From Sphingomonas sp. C3-2 (GTDB lineage Bacteria > Pseudomonadota > Alphaproteobacteria > Sphingomonadales > Sphingomonadaceae), in assembly GCF_033025475.1 (NCBI RefSeq), contig NZ_CP130322.1, positions 2,547,001 through 2,611,000 of the forward strand: a stretch of DNA of 64,000 nt, written 5' to 3'. A model generated the notes under the pieces. The model was given only the letters and a program-made list of their open reading frames with translations, ran no database searches and had not been told where the DNA came from. Position 1 is the first letter of the stretch, and each line of letters begins with the position of its first letter. Of the stretch, positions 28,115 to 36,643 are shown one piece after another. The position numbers were made by a program, and so were the translations under genes.

Positions 28115-28903
28115 TCAGGCGGTCAGGAACGCGCTGACCGCGCGGGCAAAGTCCTCGGGTTGCTCGACATTCGACAGATGCGCCGCATCCAGCGTGACGA
28201 GGCGGCCGTCCTGCACCGAATTGGCAAGGAAAGCGCCGTCCTCGACCGAGGTGGAGGGGTCCTGCTCGCCCGCGATCACCAGTACCGGCGCCGCGATGAG
28301 CGGGGCGGTTACCCGCTGGTCCATATCGCGGATCGCCGCGCAGCAGCCGGCATAGCCCTGCGGATTATTGGCAAGCAGCATGGTGCGGATGAACTCCACC
28401 GGCTCGGGCGCGCGGGCCGGGAAATCGGGCGTGAACCAGCGCGCGATCGAAGCCTCGGTCAGCGGCGCCATGCCATTGGCCAGCACGCCGTCGATCCGCC
28501 CCTGCCAGCCCGAGGGCGGGCCCATATAGGCGGCGGTGTTGGCGAGCACGATCCGGCGCATCCGTTCGGGTGCGCGGTGGCCAAGCCACTGGCCGACCAT
28601 GCCGCCCTTGGAAAGCCCACAGAAATCGACCTGTTCGATCCCGAGCGCATCGAGCAGTTCGACGGCGTCGCGGCCCAGCCGGTCGATCGAATAGGCGCCG
28701 GCCGGCGAATCGGAATCGCCGTGGCCGCGGCTGTCATAGCGCAGCACGCGGTGATGCGCGGTCCAGGCGGCGATCTGCGGATCCCACATCCCCATATCGG
28801 TGCCGAGCGAGTTGGACAGGAGGAGGACGGGCGCGCCCTCGGGCCCCTCAAGGCGATAGGCGATGCGGCAGCCATCGCCTATGGTGACGAACTGCTTTTC
28901 CAT
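28115..28903 (-). CDS. pcaD: 3-oxoadipate enol-lactonase
   Basis: It hydrolyses beta-ketoadipate enol-lactone to 3-oxoadipate, joining the catechol branch to the common lower pathway. The 262-residue alpha/beta hydrolase has the nucleophile Ser98 in FCGLSKGGMVG, an Asp in AGEQDPSTS, a His in LDAAHLSN and the oxyanion segment LLLSNSLGTDMGMW. The ATG overlaps the pcaF stop by one base (TGATG). It is the last gene of the cat-pca operon, with about 150 nt to the folA start beyond. Confidence 0.94.
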   Translation of the reverse strand: MEKQFVTIGDGCRIAYRLEGPEGAPVLLLSNSLGTDMGMWDPQIAAWTAHHRVLRYDSRGHGDSDSPAGAYSIDRLGRDAVELLDALGIEQVDFCGLSKGGMVGQWLGHRAPERMRRIVLANTAAYMGPPSGWQGRIDGVLANGMAPLTEASIARWFTPDFPARAPEPVEFIRTMLLANNPQGYAGCCAAIRDMDQRVTAPLIAAPVLVIAGEQDPSTSVEDGAFLANSVQDGRLVTLDAAHLSNVEQPEDFARAVSAFLTA

Positions 28904-30105
28904 CAGACGCGCTCCACCGCAACGGCGAGACCCTGGCCGACGCCGACGCACAGCGTGGCCAAGCCATAGCGCCCACCCGTTTTTTCAAGCTGATGCACCG
29001 CAGTCATCAGGATGCGCGCACCCGACATGCCGAGCGGATGGCCCAGCGCGATTGCGCCGCCATTGGGGTTCACCTGCGCCGCGTCATCGGCAAGGCCAAG
29101 CCCGCGCAGCACCGCCAGCCCCTGCGAGGCAAAGGCTTCGTTGAGCTCGATCACGTCGAACTGGCCGATCGCAAGGCCTAGCCGCGCCATCAGCTTTTCG
29201 GTGGCGGGCACCGGGCCGATGCCCATCACGCGCGGGGCCACCCCGGCGCTCGCCATGCCAAGGATGCGCGCGCGCGGGGTAAGCCCGTGGCGCCTGGCGG
29301 CCGCTTCGGAGGCGATGAACATCGCGGCGGCGCCGTCGTTCACGCCCGATGCGTTGCCCGCCGTCACCGTGCCATCGGCGCGGACCACGGGCTTCAGTTT
29401 CGCCAGCCCTTCGGCCGTGGTTTCGGGGCGGGGATGCTCGTCGGTGTCGACGATCGTCTCGCGGCCCTTCTTGTCGGTGATGGTGACGGGCACGATCTCT
29501 TCGGCGAAATAACCGACGGCCTGGGCGGCGGCGGCCTTGTGCTGGCTATGCAGCGCAAAGGCGTCCTGATCGGCGCGCGATACGCCGTAGTCGCCCGCCA
29601 CATTCTCGCCGGTCTCGGGCATCGAATCGACGCCGTAGGCCGCCTTCATCGCGGGGTTGATGAAGCGCCAGCCGATCGTCGTGTCATACACGGCGTTGGC
29701 GCGGCTGAACGCGCTCGTCGCCTTGGGCATGACGAAGGGCGCACGGCTCATGCTTTCGACCCCGCCCGCGATCAGCAGATCGGCATCGCCCGCGCGGATG
29801 GCGCGCGCGGCGCTGCCCACCGCGTCGAGGCCCGAGGCGCAGAGCCGGTTGATCGTCGATCCGCCGACGCTGTCGGGCAGGCCCGCCAAAAGCGCCGCCA
29901 TGCGCGCGACGTTGCGATTGTCTTCGCCCGCCTGATTGGCGCAGCCCAGGATGACATCGTCGATCGCGCTGGCATCGATGCCGCTCTGTTCGATCAGCGC
30001 GCGCATCGGGATCGCGGCCAGATCGTCGGCGCGCACCGGCGAAAGCCCGCCACCATAGCGGCCGATCGGGGTGCGGACGGCCTCGCAGACAAAGGCTTCG
30101 GTCAT
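28903..30105 (-). CDS. pcaF: 3-oxoadipyl-CoA thiolase
   Basis: It cleaves 3-oxoadipyl-CoA with CoA to succinyl-CoA and acetyl-CoA, the last step of the beta-ketoadipate pathway. The 400-residue thiolase has the acyl-enzyme Cys89 in [11 protein letters not shown], His356 in [14 protein letters not shown] and Cys386 in LCVGVGQG. The N-terminal [15 protein letters not shown] and MPETGENVA segments are typical of PcaF rather than biosynthetic thiolases. It overlaps pcaJ by 4 nt (ATGA) and pcaD by 1 nt. Confidence 0.95.
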   Translation of the reverse strand: MTEAFVCEAVRTPIGRYGGGLSPVRADDLAAIPMRALIEQSGIDASAIDDVILGCANQAGEDNRNVARMAALLAGLPDSVGGSTINRLCASGLDAVGSAARAIRAGDADLLIAGGVESMSRAPFVMPKATSAFSRANAVYDTTIGWRFINPAMKAAYGVDSMPETGENVAGDYGVSRADQDAFALHSQHKAAAAQAVGYFAEEIVPVTITDKKGRETIVDTDEHPRPETTAEGLAKLKPVVRADGTVTAGNASGVNDGAAAMFIASEAAARRHGLTPRARILGMASAGVAPRVMGIGPVPATEKLMARLGLAIGQFDVIELNEAFASQGLAVLRGLGLADDAAQVNPNGGAIALGHPLGMSGARILMTAVHQLEKTGGRYGLATLCVGVGQGLAVAVERV

Positions 30106-30767
30106 GCCGCGATCCTTTCGGCGAAGGGCGTGCCGGTCATCGCGCGGACATCCTCGACGGTCACGCCGGGGGCGATTTCGGTGAGCGTCAGCCCGCCCTT
30201 GTCCTTGTCCACCTCAAACACGGCGAGATCGGTCACGATCATGTCGACCACGCCCGCGCCGGTGAGCGGCAGCGTGCATTTTTCGAGGATCTTGGGCGTG
30301 CCGTTCTTCGACACATGCTCCATCACGACGACGACGCGCTTGACGCCCGCGACAAGATCCATCGCGCCGCCCATGCCCTTCACCATCTTGCCGGGGATCA
30401 TCCAGTTGGCGATGTCGCCATTGGACGCCACTTCCATCGCGCCGAGCACGGTGAGGTCGATATGCCCGCCGCGGATCATCGCGAAGCTGTCGGCCGAGGA
30501 AAAGAAGCTCGACGTCGGCAGCGCGGTGATCGTCTGCTTGCCGGCGTTGATCAGGTCGGGATCGGCCTCGTCCTCATAGGGAAAGGGGCCCATGCCCAGC
30601 ATCCCGTTTTCCGACTGCAACGTCACCTTCAGGCCGTCCGGGATATGGTTCGCCACCAGCGTCGGGATACCGATGCCGAGATTGACGTAGAAACCATCCT
30701 GCAACTCGCGTGCCGCGCGCGCCGCCATCTGGTCGCGGGTCCAGCCCTTGGTCGCTTCGGTCATCAT
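30102..30767 (-). CDS. pcaJ: 3-oxoadipate CoA-transferase subunit B
   Basis: Together with PcaI it moves CoA from succinyl-CoA to 3-oxoadipate. The 221-residue beta subunit carries the catalytic Glu53 in [13 protein letters not shown], which forms the CoA-thioester intermediate, and the [11 protein letters not shown] end seen in family members. Two adjacent ATG codons (30767, 30764) could start translation; both overlap the pcaI stop, by 4 or 1 nt, and GGGAG lies 5-8 nt upstream. Confidence 0.95.
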   Translation of the reverse strand: MMTEATKGWTRDQMAARAARELQDGFYVNLGIGIPTLVANHIPDGLKVTLQSENGMLGMGPFPYEDEADPDLINAGKQTITALPTSSFFSSADSFAMIRGGHIDLTVLGAMEVASNGDIANWMIPGKMVKGMGGAMDLVAGVKRVVVVMEHVSKNGTPKILEKCTLPLTGAGVVDMIVTDLAVFEVDKDKGGLTLTEIAPGVTVEDVRAMTGTPFAERIAA

Positions 30768-31474
30768 GCGGTCTCCCTCGGGCGGGTGGTCAGTTTTTCG
30801 ATGCGTTTCTCGTTGATCGTGGAAAGCACGATGCGGTCGACGAAAATGCCGGGGGTGTGGATGCAATCGGGATCGAAGGTGCCGGGTTCGACGATTTCCT
30901 CGACCTCGACGACGGTCACCTTGCCCGCGGTCGCCATGTTGGGGTTGAAGTTACGCGCGGTCTTGCGAAACATCAGATTGCCCTCGGGGTCCGCCCGCCA
31001 GGCCTTGATGATCGACACGTCCGCGCGCAGCCAGGTTTCGCGGACATATTTGCGGCCCTCGAATTCCTCGACCGGCTTGCCCTCGGCAACGACGGTGCCG
31101 ACGCCCGTGGGGGTATAGAAAGCGGGAATGCCCGCGCCGCCCGCGCGGATGCGTTCGGCCAGCGTGCCCTGCGGGTTCAGTTCCAGCTCAAGCTCGCCCG
31201 AAAGATACTGGCTTTCAAACAGCTTGTTCTCGCCGACATAGGAAGAGATCATCTTCCTGATCTGGCGCGTCTCCAGCAGCATCCACAGGCCGAAGCCGTC
31301 GGCGCCGCAATTGTTGGAGATGACGGTCAGATCCTTGACGCCCGCCTTCTTGATTTCGGGGATCAGGCTTTCGGGGTTGCCCGACAGGCCGAAGCCGCCC
31401 GACATGATCGTCATGCCGTCGAACAACAGGCCATCGAGCGCGGCCGCGGGCGAGGGGTAGATCTTGTCTGCCAT
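30764..31474 (-). CDS. pcaI: 3-oxoadipate CoA-transferase subunit A
   Basis: Alpha subunit of the succinyl-CoA:3-oxoadipate CoA-transferase. The 236-residue protein has the CoA-binding glycine loop [13 protein letters not shown] near residue 23-35, a [11 protein letters not shown] segment and the [15 protein letters not shown] block that lines the CoA site. It is 10 nt downstream of catC and overlaps pcaJ. Its presence between catC and pcaJ makes the lower pathway part of the catechol operon rather than a separate pca locus. Confidence 0.95.
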   Translation of the reverse strand: MADKIYPSPAAALDGLLFDGMTIMSGGFGLSGNPESLIPEIKKAGVKDLTVISNNCGADGFGLWMLLETRQIRKMISSYVGENKLFESQYLSGELELELNPQGTLAERIRAGGAGIPAFYTPTGVGTVVAEGKPVEEFEGRKYVRETWLRADVSIIKAWRADPEGNLMFRKTARNFNPNMATAGKVTVVEVEEIVEPGTFDPDCIHTPGIFVDRIVLSTINEKRIEKLTTRPRETA

Positions 31475-31484
31475 GATCCTGTCC

Positions 31485-31763
31485 TCAGTCGATTGCGGAA
31501 GGATGGCGCGCGAGCGGCGTCACCTTGATGTCCATGAAGGGGAACAGCGGCAGCGTGGACAGCAGTTCGTGCAGGCGATCATGGTCGGCGACATCGAAGA
31601 TGCTGACATTGGCGTAGCGCCCGGCGACGCGCCAGATATGGCGCCATTCGCCCGAACGCTGCAGCTCCTGCGACCGCGCCTTCTCGACCGCCTTCAGATT
31701 GTCGATGTGAGCCGGATCGGCATCGGACGGGATGCGGACATCCATTTCGACGCAGTATAGCAT
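31485..31763 (-). CDS. catC: Muconolactone delta-isomerase
   Basis: It isomerises muconolactone to 3-oxoadipate enol-lactone. The 92-residue protein is of standard length, begins MLYCVEMDVRIP and contains EKARSQELQRSGEWRHIWRVAGRYANVSIFDV, the core of the ferredoxin-like fold that builds the decamer active site. Its ATG shares one base with the catR stop (TAATG), so it is probably reinitiated after the regulator gene is translated. Confidence 0.95.
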   Translation of the reverse strand: MLYCVEMDVRIPSDADPAHIDNLKAVEKARSQELQRSGEWRHIWRVAGRYANVSIFDVADHDRLHELLSTLPLFPFMDIKVTPLARHPSAID

Positions 31764-32704
31764 TAGCGTGTCTCCGATTTGTCATGGAGCGCGACGAAGT
31801 CTTTCACGGTCGCGCGGAAGAGCGAAAGCACCGCGGCACGATTGTCGCGGCGATAGGCGATGCTGAGCCGGGTCGTCGGCACCGGCGGCTTCAACCGGCG
31901 ATAGGCGATGCCCAGCCGGTGCGAATCCTCGACCGAGGCGGGCACCAGCGAAACGCCGGCGCCGGCCGCCACCAGCCCGAGCGCGGTCTGCAGCTCCATC
32001 GTCTCCTGCGCGACGGTGGGGGCAAAGCCCGCTTCGTGGCACAGGCGCAATATGGTGTCGGCAAAGCTGGGCCGGGGATGGCGCGGATAGAGGACGAAGG
32101 GGTGCCGGGCGAGGTCGGCGAGCGCGATCTCGGTGCCGTCGGCGACCGGATCGGCATCGGGCAAGGCGGCGACCAGCGGCTCTTCCAGAACCACCTCGTT
32201 CACGATCTCGGGATCGTCGATGCTGGGGCGGGCAAAGGCGACGTCGATCGCGCGTTCGATCAGCGCCACCTTCAGTTCCGCCGTGTTCATCGCATGGAGC
32301 AGCAGGTCGACATCGGGATTGTTGGTGCGAAAGCTATTGAGCACCTGCGGCAGCAGCGAATAGGTGGCCGATCCGACAAAGCCGACATTGAGCACGCCGG
32401 TGCGCCCCTCGGCCGCGCGGCGGACGATCCGGGCGGTCTCGACGATCCGCCCCAAAATGTCGCGGGCGCGGGGGAGGAGGGCTTCGCCCGCCGCGGTCAG
32501 GCGGATCTGGTTGCGGGTGCGGTCGAACAGCGTCGCGCCGATCGCGTTTTCCAGCTCGACCATCTGGCGGCTGAGCGCCGGTTGCGCGACATGCAGCCGC
32601 TCGGAGGCGCGGCCGAAATGCAGTTCTTCGGCAATGGCGACAAAATAGCGCAGGCGCCGGACATCGACGCCTGCGGCTTCCGCGAAATGATCGATCGCGT
32701 TCAT
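31763..32704 (-). CDS. catR: LysR-type regulator of the cat operon (CatR/CatM-like)
   Basis: A 313-residue LysR-family activator. The winged helix-turn-helix is at about 15-60 (VRRLRYFVAIAEELHFGRASERLHVAQPALSRQ); the effector domain follows (VLNVGFVGSATYSLLPQVLNSF). Sequence style and context place it with CatR/CatM/BenM, which respond to cis,cis-muconate; the ligand here is inferred. Unusually the gene lies inside the operon: its ATG overlaps the catB stop (TGATG) and its TAA overlaps catC. It would be co-expressed with its own targets, giving positive feedback. Confidence 0.88.
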   Translation of the reverse strand: MNAIDHFAEAAGVDVRRLRYFVAIAEELHFGRASERLHVAQPALSRQMVELENAIGATLFDRTRNQIRLTAAGEALLPRARDILGRIVETARIVRRAAEGRTGVLNVGFVGSATYSLLPQVLNSFRTNNPDVDLLLHAMNTAELKVALIERAIDVAFARPSIDDPEIVNEVVLEEPLVAALPDADPVADGTEIALADLARHPFVLYPRHPRPSFADTILRLCHEAGFAPTVAQETMELQTALGLVAAGAGVSLVPASVEDSHRLGIAYRRLKPPVPTTRLSIAYRRDNRAAVLSLFRATVKDFVALHDKSETR

Positions 32705-33882
32705 CACCCTCGAGCGTAACGGGCGACCTTGTCTTCGTCGAGCGTGATGCCCAATCCCGGCCCCTGGGGCAGAAGGATGTGGAAATCCTCGAACCGCAGC
32801 GGCGCGGTGACAAGATCGTCCTTCAATATCTGAGGACCGAAATGTTCGCAGTGCCAGTCCAGCCTGGGCAGCGCCGCGAAAACCTGAAGATGCGCGGCGG
32901 CGCCGACCGAGCTTTCGAGCAGGCACCCGCCATACAGGCCGATACCGGCGGCTTCGGCCACCGCGGCCACGCGGCGCGTGCCGAGCAACCCGCCATGCTT
33001 TACCAGCTTCAACGAGACGACATCGGCGGCGGCCGCCTGGCCGACGACAAAGGCGTCATGTTCCGAAAAGATCGCCTCGTCGGCCATGATAGGCACGCGG
33101 GTACGGGCGCGCAGCCGGGCCATGCCGGCGACATCCCATGCGGGCAGCGGCTGTTCGACAAGCGCGATGCCCATCTCGTCCATCTCGTCGAAACAGCGGA
33201 GCGCGGTGGTTTCGCTCCACGCCTGATTGGCGTCGACGATCAGTTCGGCGCGGCCTTCGAGCGCGGCGGCGATCCGGCGCAGCCGGGCCATGTCCTCGGC
33301 GGCGGGCTTGGCGCCGATCTTTACCTTGAAGATATTGTGCTTGCGTTCGGCCAGCTTCTTTTCGGCCTCGGCCACTTCCTGTTCGGGGTCCCCCGACGCC
33401 AGCGTCCAGAGCACGCGGATGCGGTCGCGCACCGCGCCGCCCAAAAGCGCGCTGGCGGGAATGCCCAGCGTCTTGCCGACCGCGTCGAACAGCGCGCTTT
33501 CGATCGCGGCCTTGGCGGCGTTGTTGCGCTTCGCCGCCTCGGCAAGCGTGCGGCCGACGGCCTCGAAACCCGCCGCCTCCATGCCGATGATGGCGGGGGC
33601 GAGATAGGTGTCGATCGTCGCCTTGATGCCCTCGACGCTTTCCTCGCTCCAGCGCGGGCCGCCGAGCGTGGCGGCCTCGCCCACGCCCTCCACCCCGTCG
33701 GCCGTCCGCACGCGGACGAGAACATAGTTCTGCTGGGTGGTGGAGAGCGAGGAGAGCTTGTGCTGGCGTACGGTGGGGATGTCGACGATCTGCGTCTCGA
33801 TCCGTTCGATCCGCGTTCCCGCCAGCGCGCCGCCCGAGAGGGGCGTGGCGTGCGGGCCGGCGCTGCTGGCGAGATCGAGCAT
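32704..33882 (-). CDS. catB: Muconate cycloisomerase
   Basis: It converts cis,cis-muconate to muconolactone. The 392-residue enolase-superfamily enzyme has Lys186 and Lys188 (KVKIG), metal ligands Asp217 (DANQ), Glu243 (VEQP) and Asp268 (ADEA), all spaced as in muconate lactonising enzyme I. The N-terminal capping domain carries IVDIPTVRQHKLSS. It follows catA by 2 nt and overlaps catR. It is about 15-20 residues longer at the N terminus than common homologues; a later start is possible, though no strong alternative ribosome site is obvious. Confidence 0.94.
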   Translation of the reverse strand: MLDLASSAGPHATPLSGGALAGTRIERIETQIVDIPTVRQHKLSSLSTTQQNYVLVRVRTADGVEGVGEAATLGGPRWSEESVEGIKATIDTYLAPAIIGMEAAGFEAVGRTLAEAAKRNNAAKAAIESALFDAVGKTLGIPASALLGGAVRDRIRVLWTLASGDPEQEVAEAEKKLAERKHNIFKVKIGAKPAAEDMARLRRIAAALEGRAELIVDANQAWSETTALRCFDEMDEMGIALVEQPLPAWDVAGMARLRARTRVPIMADEAIFSEHDAFVVGQAAAADVVSLKLVKHGGLLGTRRVAAVAEAAGIGLYGGCLLESSVGAAAHLQVFAALPRLDWHCEHFGPQILKDDLVTAPLRFEDFHILLPQGPGLGITLDEDKVARYARG

Positions 33883-33884
33883 GG

Positions 33885-34748
33885 TCAGGCTGCCTTCCGC
33901 TCTGCGCTGTCCGCGGCGGGCGCCAGCTGGATGTCGTAGCGGACCTTGGTGTCGTAATCCGCGCCTGCCTCGGCGGGCGTGAAGTCGACGAGCAGCGAGT
34001 CCTTCACCGCGAAGACCGAGTCGTCGGCGTTATACTTGTCGGTCCGGTCGAAGATCTGGGTGACGAGCGTGCGGCACCCCGGCGCACGGACGATATAATG
34101 GATATGCGCGGGGCGGTAGGGATGGCGCCCCATCAGCTGGAGCAGATCGCCGGCGGGGCCGTCGAACGGGATGGGGTAGCTGACCGGCTTCAGCGCCTTG
34201 TAGGCATAATAGCCATTGGCGTCGGAGAAGAGCTTGCCGCGCAGGTTCATCTCGGGCTGGTCGGGATCCTGCTGTTCATACAGGCCGTTGGGCGAGGTTT
34301 CCCACACGTCGATCTCGGCGCCTTCGATCGGCTTGCCTTCGGCGTCGGTGACATAGCCTTCGACGAATACGGTTTCGCCCGCCATGCCGCCGCGCACGAT
34401 GCTTTCGCCGTTCGCGATGCGGGGGGCGTCTTCGCGGAAGAAGGGGCCAAGCACCGCGGATTCGGTCGCGCCGCCCTCGGCATGGTTGGTCAGCGCATCG
34501 ACCAGGCTTTCAAGCCCGAGCACGTCGGAGACGAGGATGAATTCGTTGCGGCGTTCGTCGGTCATGTCGCCGGCGCGCTTGAGCAGGTCGCAGGCCGCCA
34601 GCCATTCGGGAATGGTCAGGTTCACGTCGCGTGCGAAGTCGTGCAGATGGGTGATGAGGCTGGTCATCACTTCGCGGGTGCGGGGGGGCGTGTCGGCGGA
34701 AATGGCATTGATTGCAGCGCGTGTGATCGCCTGGGTGCTGTCGGACAT
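33885..34748 (-). CDS. catA: Catechol 1,2-dioxygenase
   Basis: An intradiol Fe(III) dioxygenase that opens catechol to cis,cis-muconate. From the ATG at 34748 (GAGGAG 6 nt upstream) it has 287 residues: an N-terminal helical linker (1-100), then the beta-sandwich. All four iron ligands are visible: Tyr157 (NGLYEQQDP), Tyr191 (PVSYPIP), His215 and His217 (RPAHIHY). It is the first gene of the minus-strand cat-pca operon and is divergent from the phenol hydroxylase genes that make its substrate. Confidence 0.96.
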   Translation of the reverse strand: MSDSTQAITRAAINAISADTPPRTREVMTSLITHLHDFARDVNLTIPEWLAACDLLKRAGDMTDERRNEFILVSDVLGLESLVDALTNHAEGGATESAVLGPFFREDAPRIANGESIVRGGMAGETVFVEGYVTDAEGKPIEGAEIDVWETSPNGLYEQQDPDQPEMNLRGKLFSDANGYYAYKALKPVSYPIPFDGPAGDLLQLMGRHPYRPAHIHYIVRAPGCRTLVTQIFDRTDKYNADDSVFAVKDSLLVDFTPAEAGADYDTKVRYDIQLAPAADSAERKAA

Positions 34749-35063
34749 CAGGAAGCTCCTCTCGCTTCGGTTGGACGGTGCGGTTTCGACTGATCCGCTT
34801 GTGGAAAACCGTCCGCCCATTCGGCCGCCAATTCCAATAGCATTTGTCGAACATGTGATGCCGCGATGCGATCATGGCGTTTGCCTTGATACCAAGATTG
34901 CGTGTTCAGGCGCCGGGCGGCGCGATCATCTGCGGCCATGTCATGCCGACACGGCATCATGAATTACGGATTTGCTATTTGAGTCCCGATCGCTCCGGGC
35001 GCAGCCTTCCCACCAGAGCCGGACAACCGGCCATGTGGCGACACGCTGCGATTGGAGAGAGTG
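34749..35063. promoter_or_regulatory. Divergent control region between catA and dmpK (315 nt)
   Basis: No gene is seen here. It must contain the promoters of both the cat-pca and dmp operons. It is visibly AT-richer than the flanking genes. The clearest element is the dyad at 34943-34957. A further ATGCCG half-site occurs at 34858-34863. ATAC-N7-GCGT at 34889-34903 partly resembles the ATAC-N7-GTAT of CatM/BenM sites. A convincing -24/-12 (sigma-54) promoter with GG-N10-GC was not found. Confidence 0.6.
34943..34957. promoter_or_regulatory. Candidate LysR (CatR) operator, ATGCCG-ACA-CGGCAT
   Basis: A perfect 6-bp inverted repeat around a 3-nt spacer that fits the LysR-box pattern T-N11-A (T at 34944, A at 34956). 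It lies about 105 nt before dmpK and 195 nt before catA. Its position between the two operons makes it the best candidate for the site through which CatR controls one or both. Confidence 0.5.
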
Positions 35064-35372
35064 ATGCACGAGGCCCAGTCAGGGACGGTGCGCCGCCTGG
35101 CGCCCCCCGCAAGAGAAATTTACCGCCGCGTCCGGGTGACCGGCATTCGCCGTGCGCGCTATGTCGAGTTCGACTATGTGCACGGCGACCCCGATCTCGC
35201 CGTCGAGCTGGTGATGCCGCTCGCCGCCTTCGACACATTCTGCACCGAACAGCATTGCGCAATCGCCGCCGCTTCGCCCGAAGCGCGCGCCGCGCTGTCG
35301 CGCCTTGATCACCCCCTGCACCCGCGTTCGAGCCGCTTCGCCTCGATCGCCATCTGGGAGAGCCCCGAATGA
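35064..35372 (+). CDS. dmpK: Phenol hydroxylase assembly subunit DmpK
   Basis: A 102-residue small subunit of the multicomponent phenol hydroxylase (PHK family). In Pseudomonas this protein is needed to form active hydroxylase, perhaps for iron loading, but is not a catalytic component. The recognisable core is RRVRVTGIRRARYVEFDYVHGDPDLAVELVMPLAAFDTFC and the C-terminal ASIAIWE. The ATG at 35064 follows GGAGAG. Its stop overlaps dmpL by 4 nt. It opens the dmpKLMNOP operon. Confidence 0.9.
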   Translation: MHEAQSGTVRRLAPPAREIYRRVRVTGIRRARYVEFDYVHGDPDLAVELVMPLAAFDTFCTEQHCAIAAASPEARAALSRLDHPLHPRSSRFASIAIWESPE

Positions 35373-36370
35373 ATATCGACATCCAGGCCGAGGCAATCAC
35401 GCCGCGGCGCCACACCTTTTCGCATGTGGCCCGGCGCTTTGGCACCGACAAGCCGGCGACGCGCTATGAAGAGGCGACGTACGACATCCAGCCGACCACC
35501 AATTTCCATTATCGGCCGACCTACGCGCCCGAATTCGACCTCTACGATCCCAAGCGCACCCGCATCGTGATGGCGGACTGGTACAGCTTCAAGGATCCGC
35601 GCCAATTCTATTACGCGACCTACAATATCAGCCGCGCGGGGATGCAGCAGAGCTTCGACAGCGCGCTCGATTTCGTCGAAAAGCGCGACATGCTCACTGG
35701 GCTGGACGAGGCCGAGCGCGGCCGGCTCGCCTTCTACCTCATTCCGCTGCGCCATTTAGAATGGGCGGCAAACATGAACTGCCAGCTGATCGCCGATTGG
35801 GGTTATGGCACGCAGATCACGTCGGCGGCGGCGTTCTGCGGGGCGGACCGGCTGGGGCTTGCGCAGCTTCTCTCGCGCATCGGCCTTGCGATGGGCGGCG
35901 GCGGCGACAGCGTTCTGATGGCGAGCAAGACGCTGTGGACCGACGCGCCCGAATGGCAGCCGCTGCGCTGCCTGGCCGAGGATTCGCTCGTCATCCGCGA
36001 CTGGTTCGAAACCTTCTTCGCGCAATATGTCTTCGACGGCCTTGTCTATCCGCTCACCTATGACGTGTTCGACAAGCACGCCCCCCCGGCGATCTCGCTC
36101 GTCACCGGCTTCATGCGCGACTGGTATGCCGACAATAGCCGCTGGACCGATGCGGTGATCAAGGCGGCGGCGGCCGAGAGCGATGCCAACCGCGCCGTGC
36201 TGCATCAATGGGCCGCGCGCTGGATGCTGCGCACAACCGAGGCGATGCGCCCGCTGGCCGAACATGTGCTGGGCGAGGACGCGCATCAGGCCGTCCATGA
36301 TGTCGAACACGCGCTTTGGGCACGCCTTGCCAAGCTTGGCGTCGTCGCAACCGAGGAGGTCCCGGCATGA
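35369..36370 (+). CDS. dmpL: Phenol hydroxylase beta subunit DmpL
   Basis: The 333-residue beta subunit of the (alpha-beta-gamma)2 hydroxylase. It has the ferritin-like fold of the alpha subunit but lacks the diiron ligand set. Family markers are PTTNFHYRPTYAPEFDLYDPKRTRIVMADWYSFKDPRQFYYATYN near residue 45-90 and HLEWAANMNCQLIADWGYG. It overlaps dmpK by ATGA and dmpM likewise, so subunit synthesis should be stoichiometric. Confidence 0.95.
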   Translation: MNIDIQAEAITPRRHTFSHVARRFGTDKPATRYEEATYDIQPTTNFHYRPTYAPEFDLYDPKRTRIVMADWYSFKDPRQFYYATYNISRAGMQQSFDSALDFVEKRDMLTGLDEAERGRLAFYLIPLRHLEWAANMNCQLIADWGYGTQITSAAAFCGADRLGLAQLLSRIGLAMGGGGDSVLMASKTLWTDAPEWQPLRCLAEDSLVIRDWFETFFAQYVFDGLVYPLTYDVFDKHAPPAISLVTGFMRDWYADNSRWTDAVIKAAAAESDANRAVLHQWAARWMLRTTEAMRPLAEHVLGEDAHQAVHDVEHALWARLAKLGVVATEEVPA

Positions 36371-36639
36371 GCCAGCAGAACGTCTCGATCACGCTGCAGA
36401 ACACGCAGGACGGTTTTGCGATCGCCGACGCGATCCTTGCCGATAACCCGCACGCCGTGCGCCGCGATTTTCCGGCGATGACCAAGATCGATTGCCCCGG
36501 GCGCATCGATATCCGTGCCGAAAGCGTCTCCGAACGTATCGGCCGCGACTGGGACCCGCAGGAAATCCACCTCACCGTGATCAGCCTCTCGGGCTCGATC
36601 GACGAAGAAGACGATGTCTTCACCATCTTCTGGAGATAA
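36367..36639 (+). CDS. dmpM: Phenol hydroxylase effector (regulatory) protein DmpM
   Basis: The 90-residue cofactorless effector protein that binds the hydroxylase and tunes its activity, equivalent to P2 and to MmoB. It shows the family core SITLQNTQDGFAIADAILADNP, the FPAMTKIDCPGRIDIRAE region and the WDPQEIHLTVISLSG strand. The ATG at 36367 lies in a 4-nt overlap with dmpL. It is separated from dmpN by 4 nt. Confidence 0.95.
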   Translation: MSQQNVSITLQNTQDGFAIADAILADNPHAVRRDFPAMTKIDCPGRIDIRAESVSERIGRDWDPQEIHLTVISLSGSIDEEDDVFTIFWR

Positions 36640-36643
36640 CAGC

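Noticed and set aside
34749-35063. A sigma-54 (-24/-12) promoter for the phenol hydroxylase operon
   Set aside because: No GG-N10-GC pair with flanking consensus was found, and no DmpR/XylR-type activator is encoded in the window.
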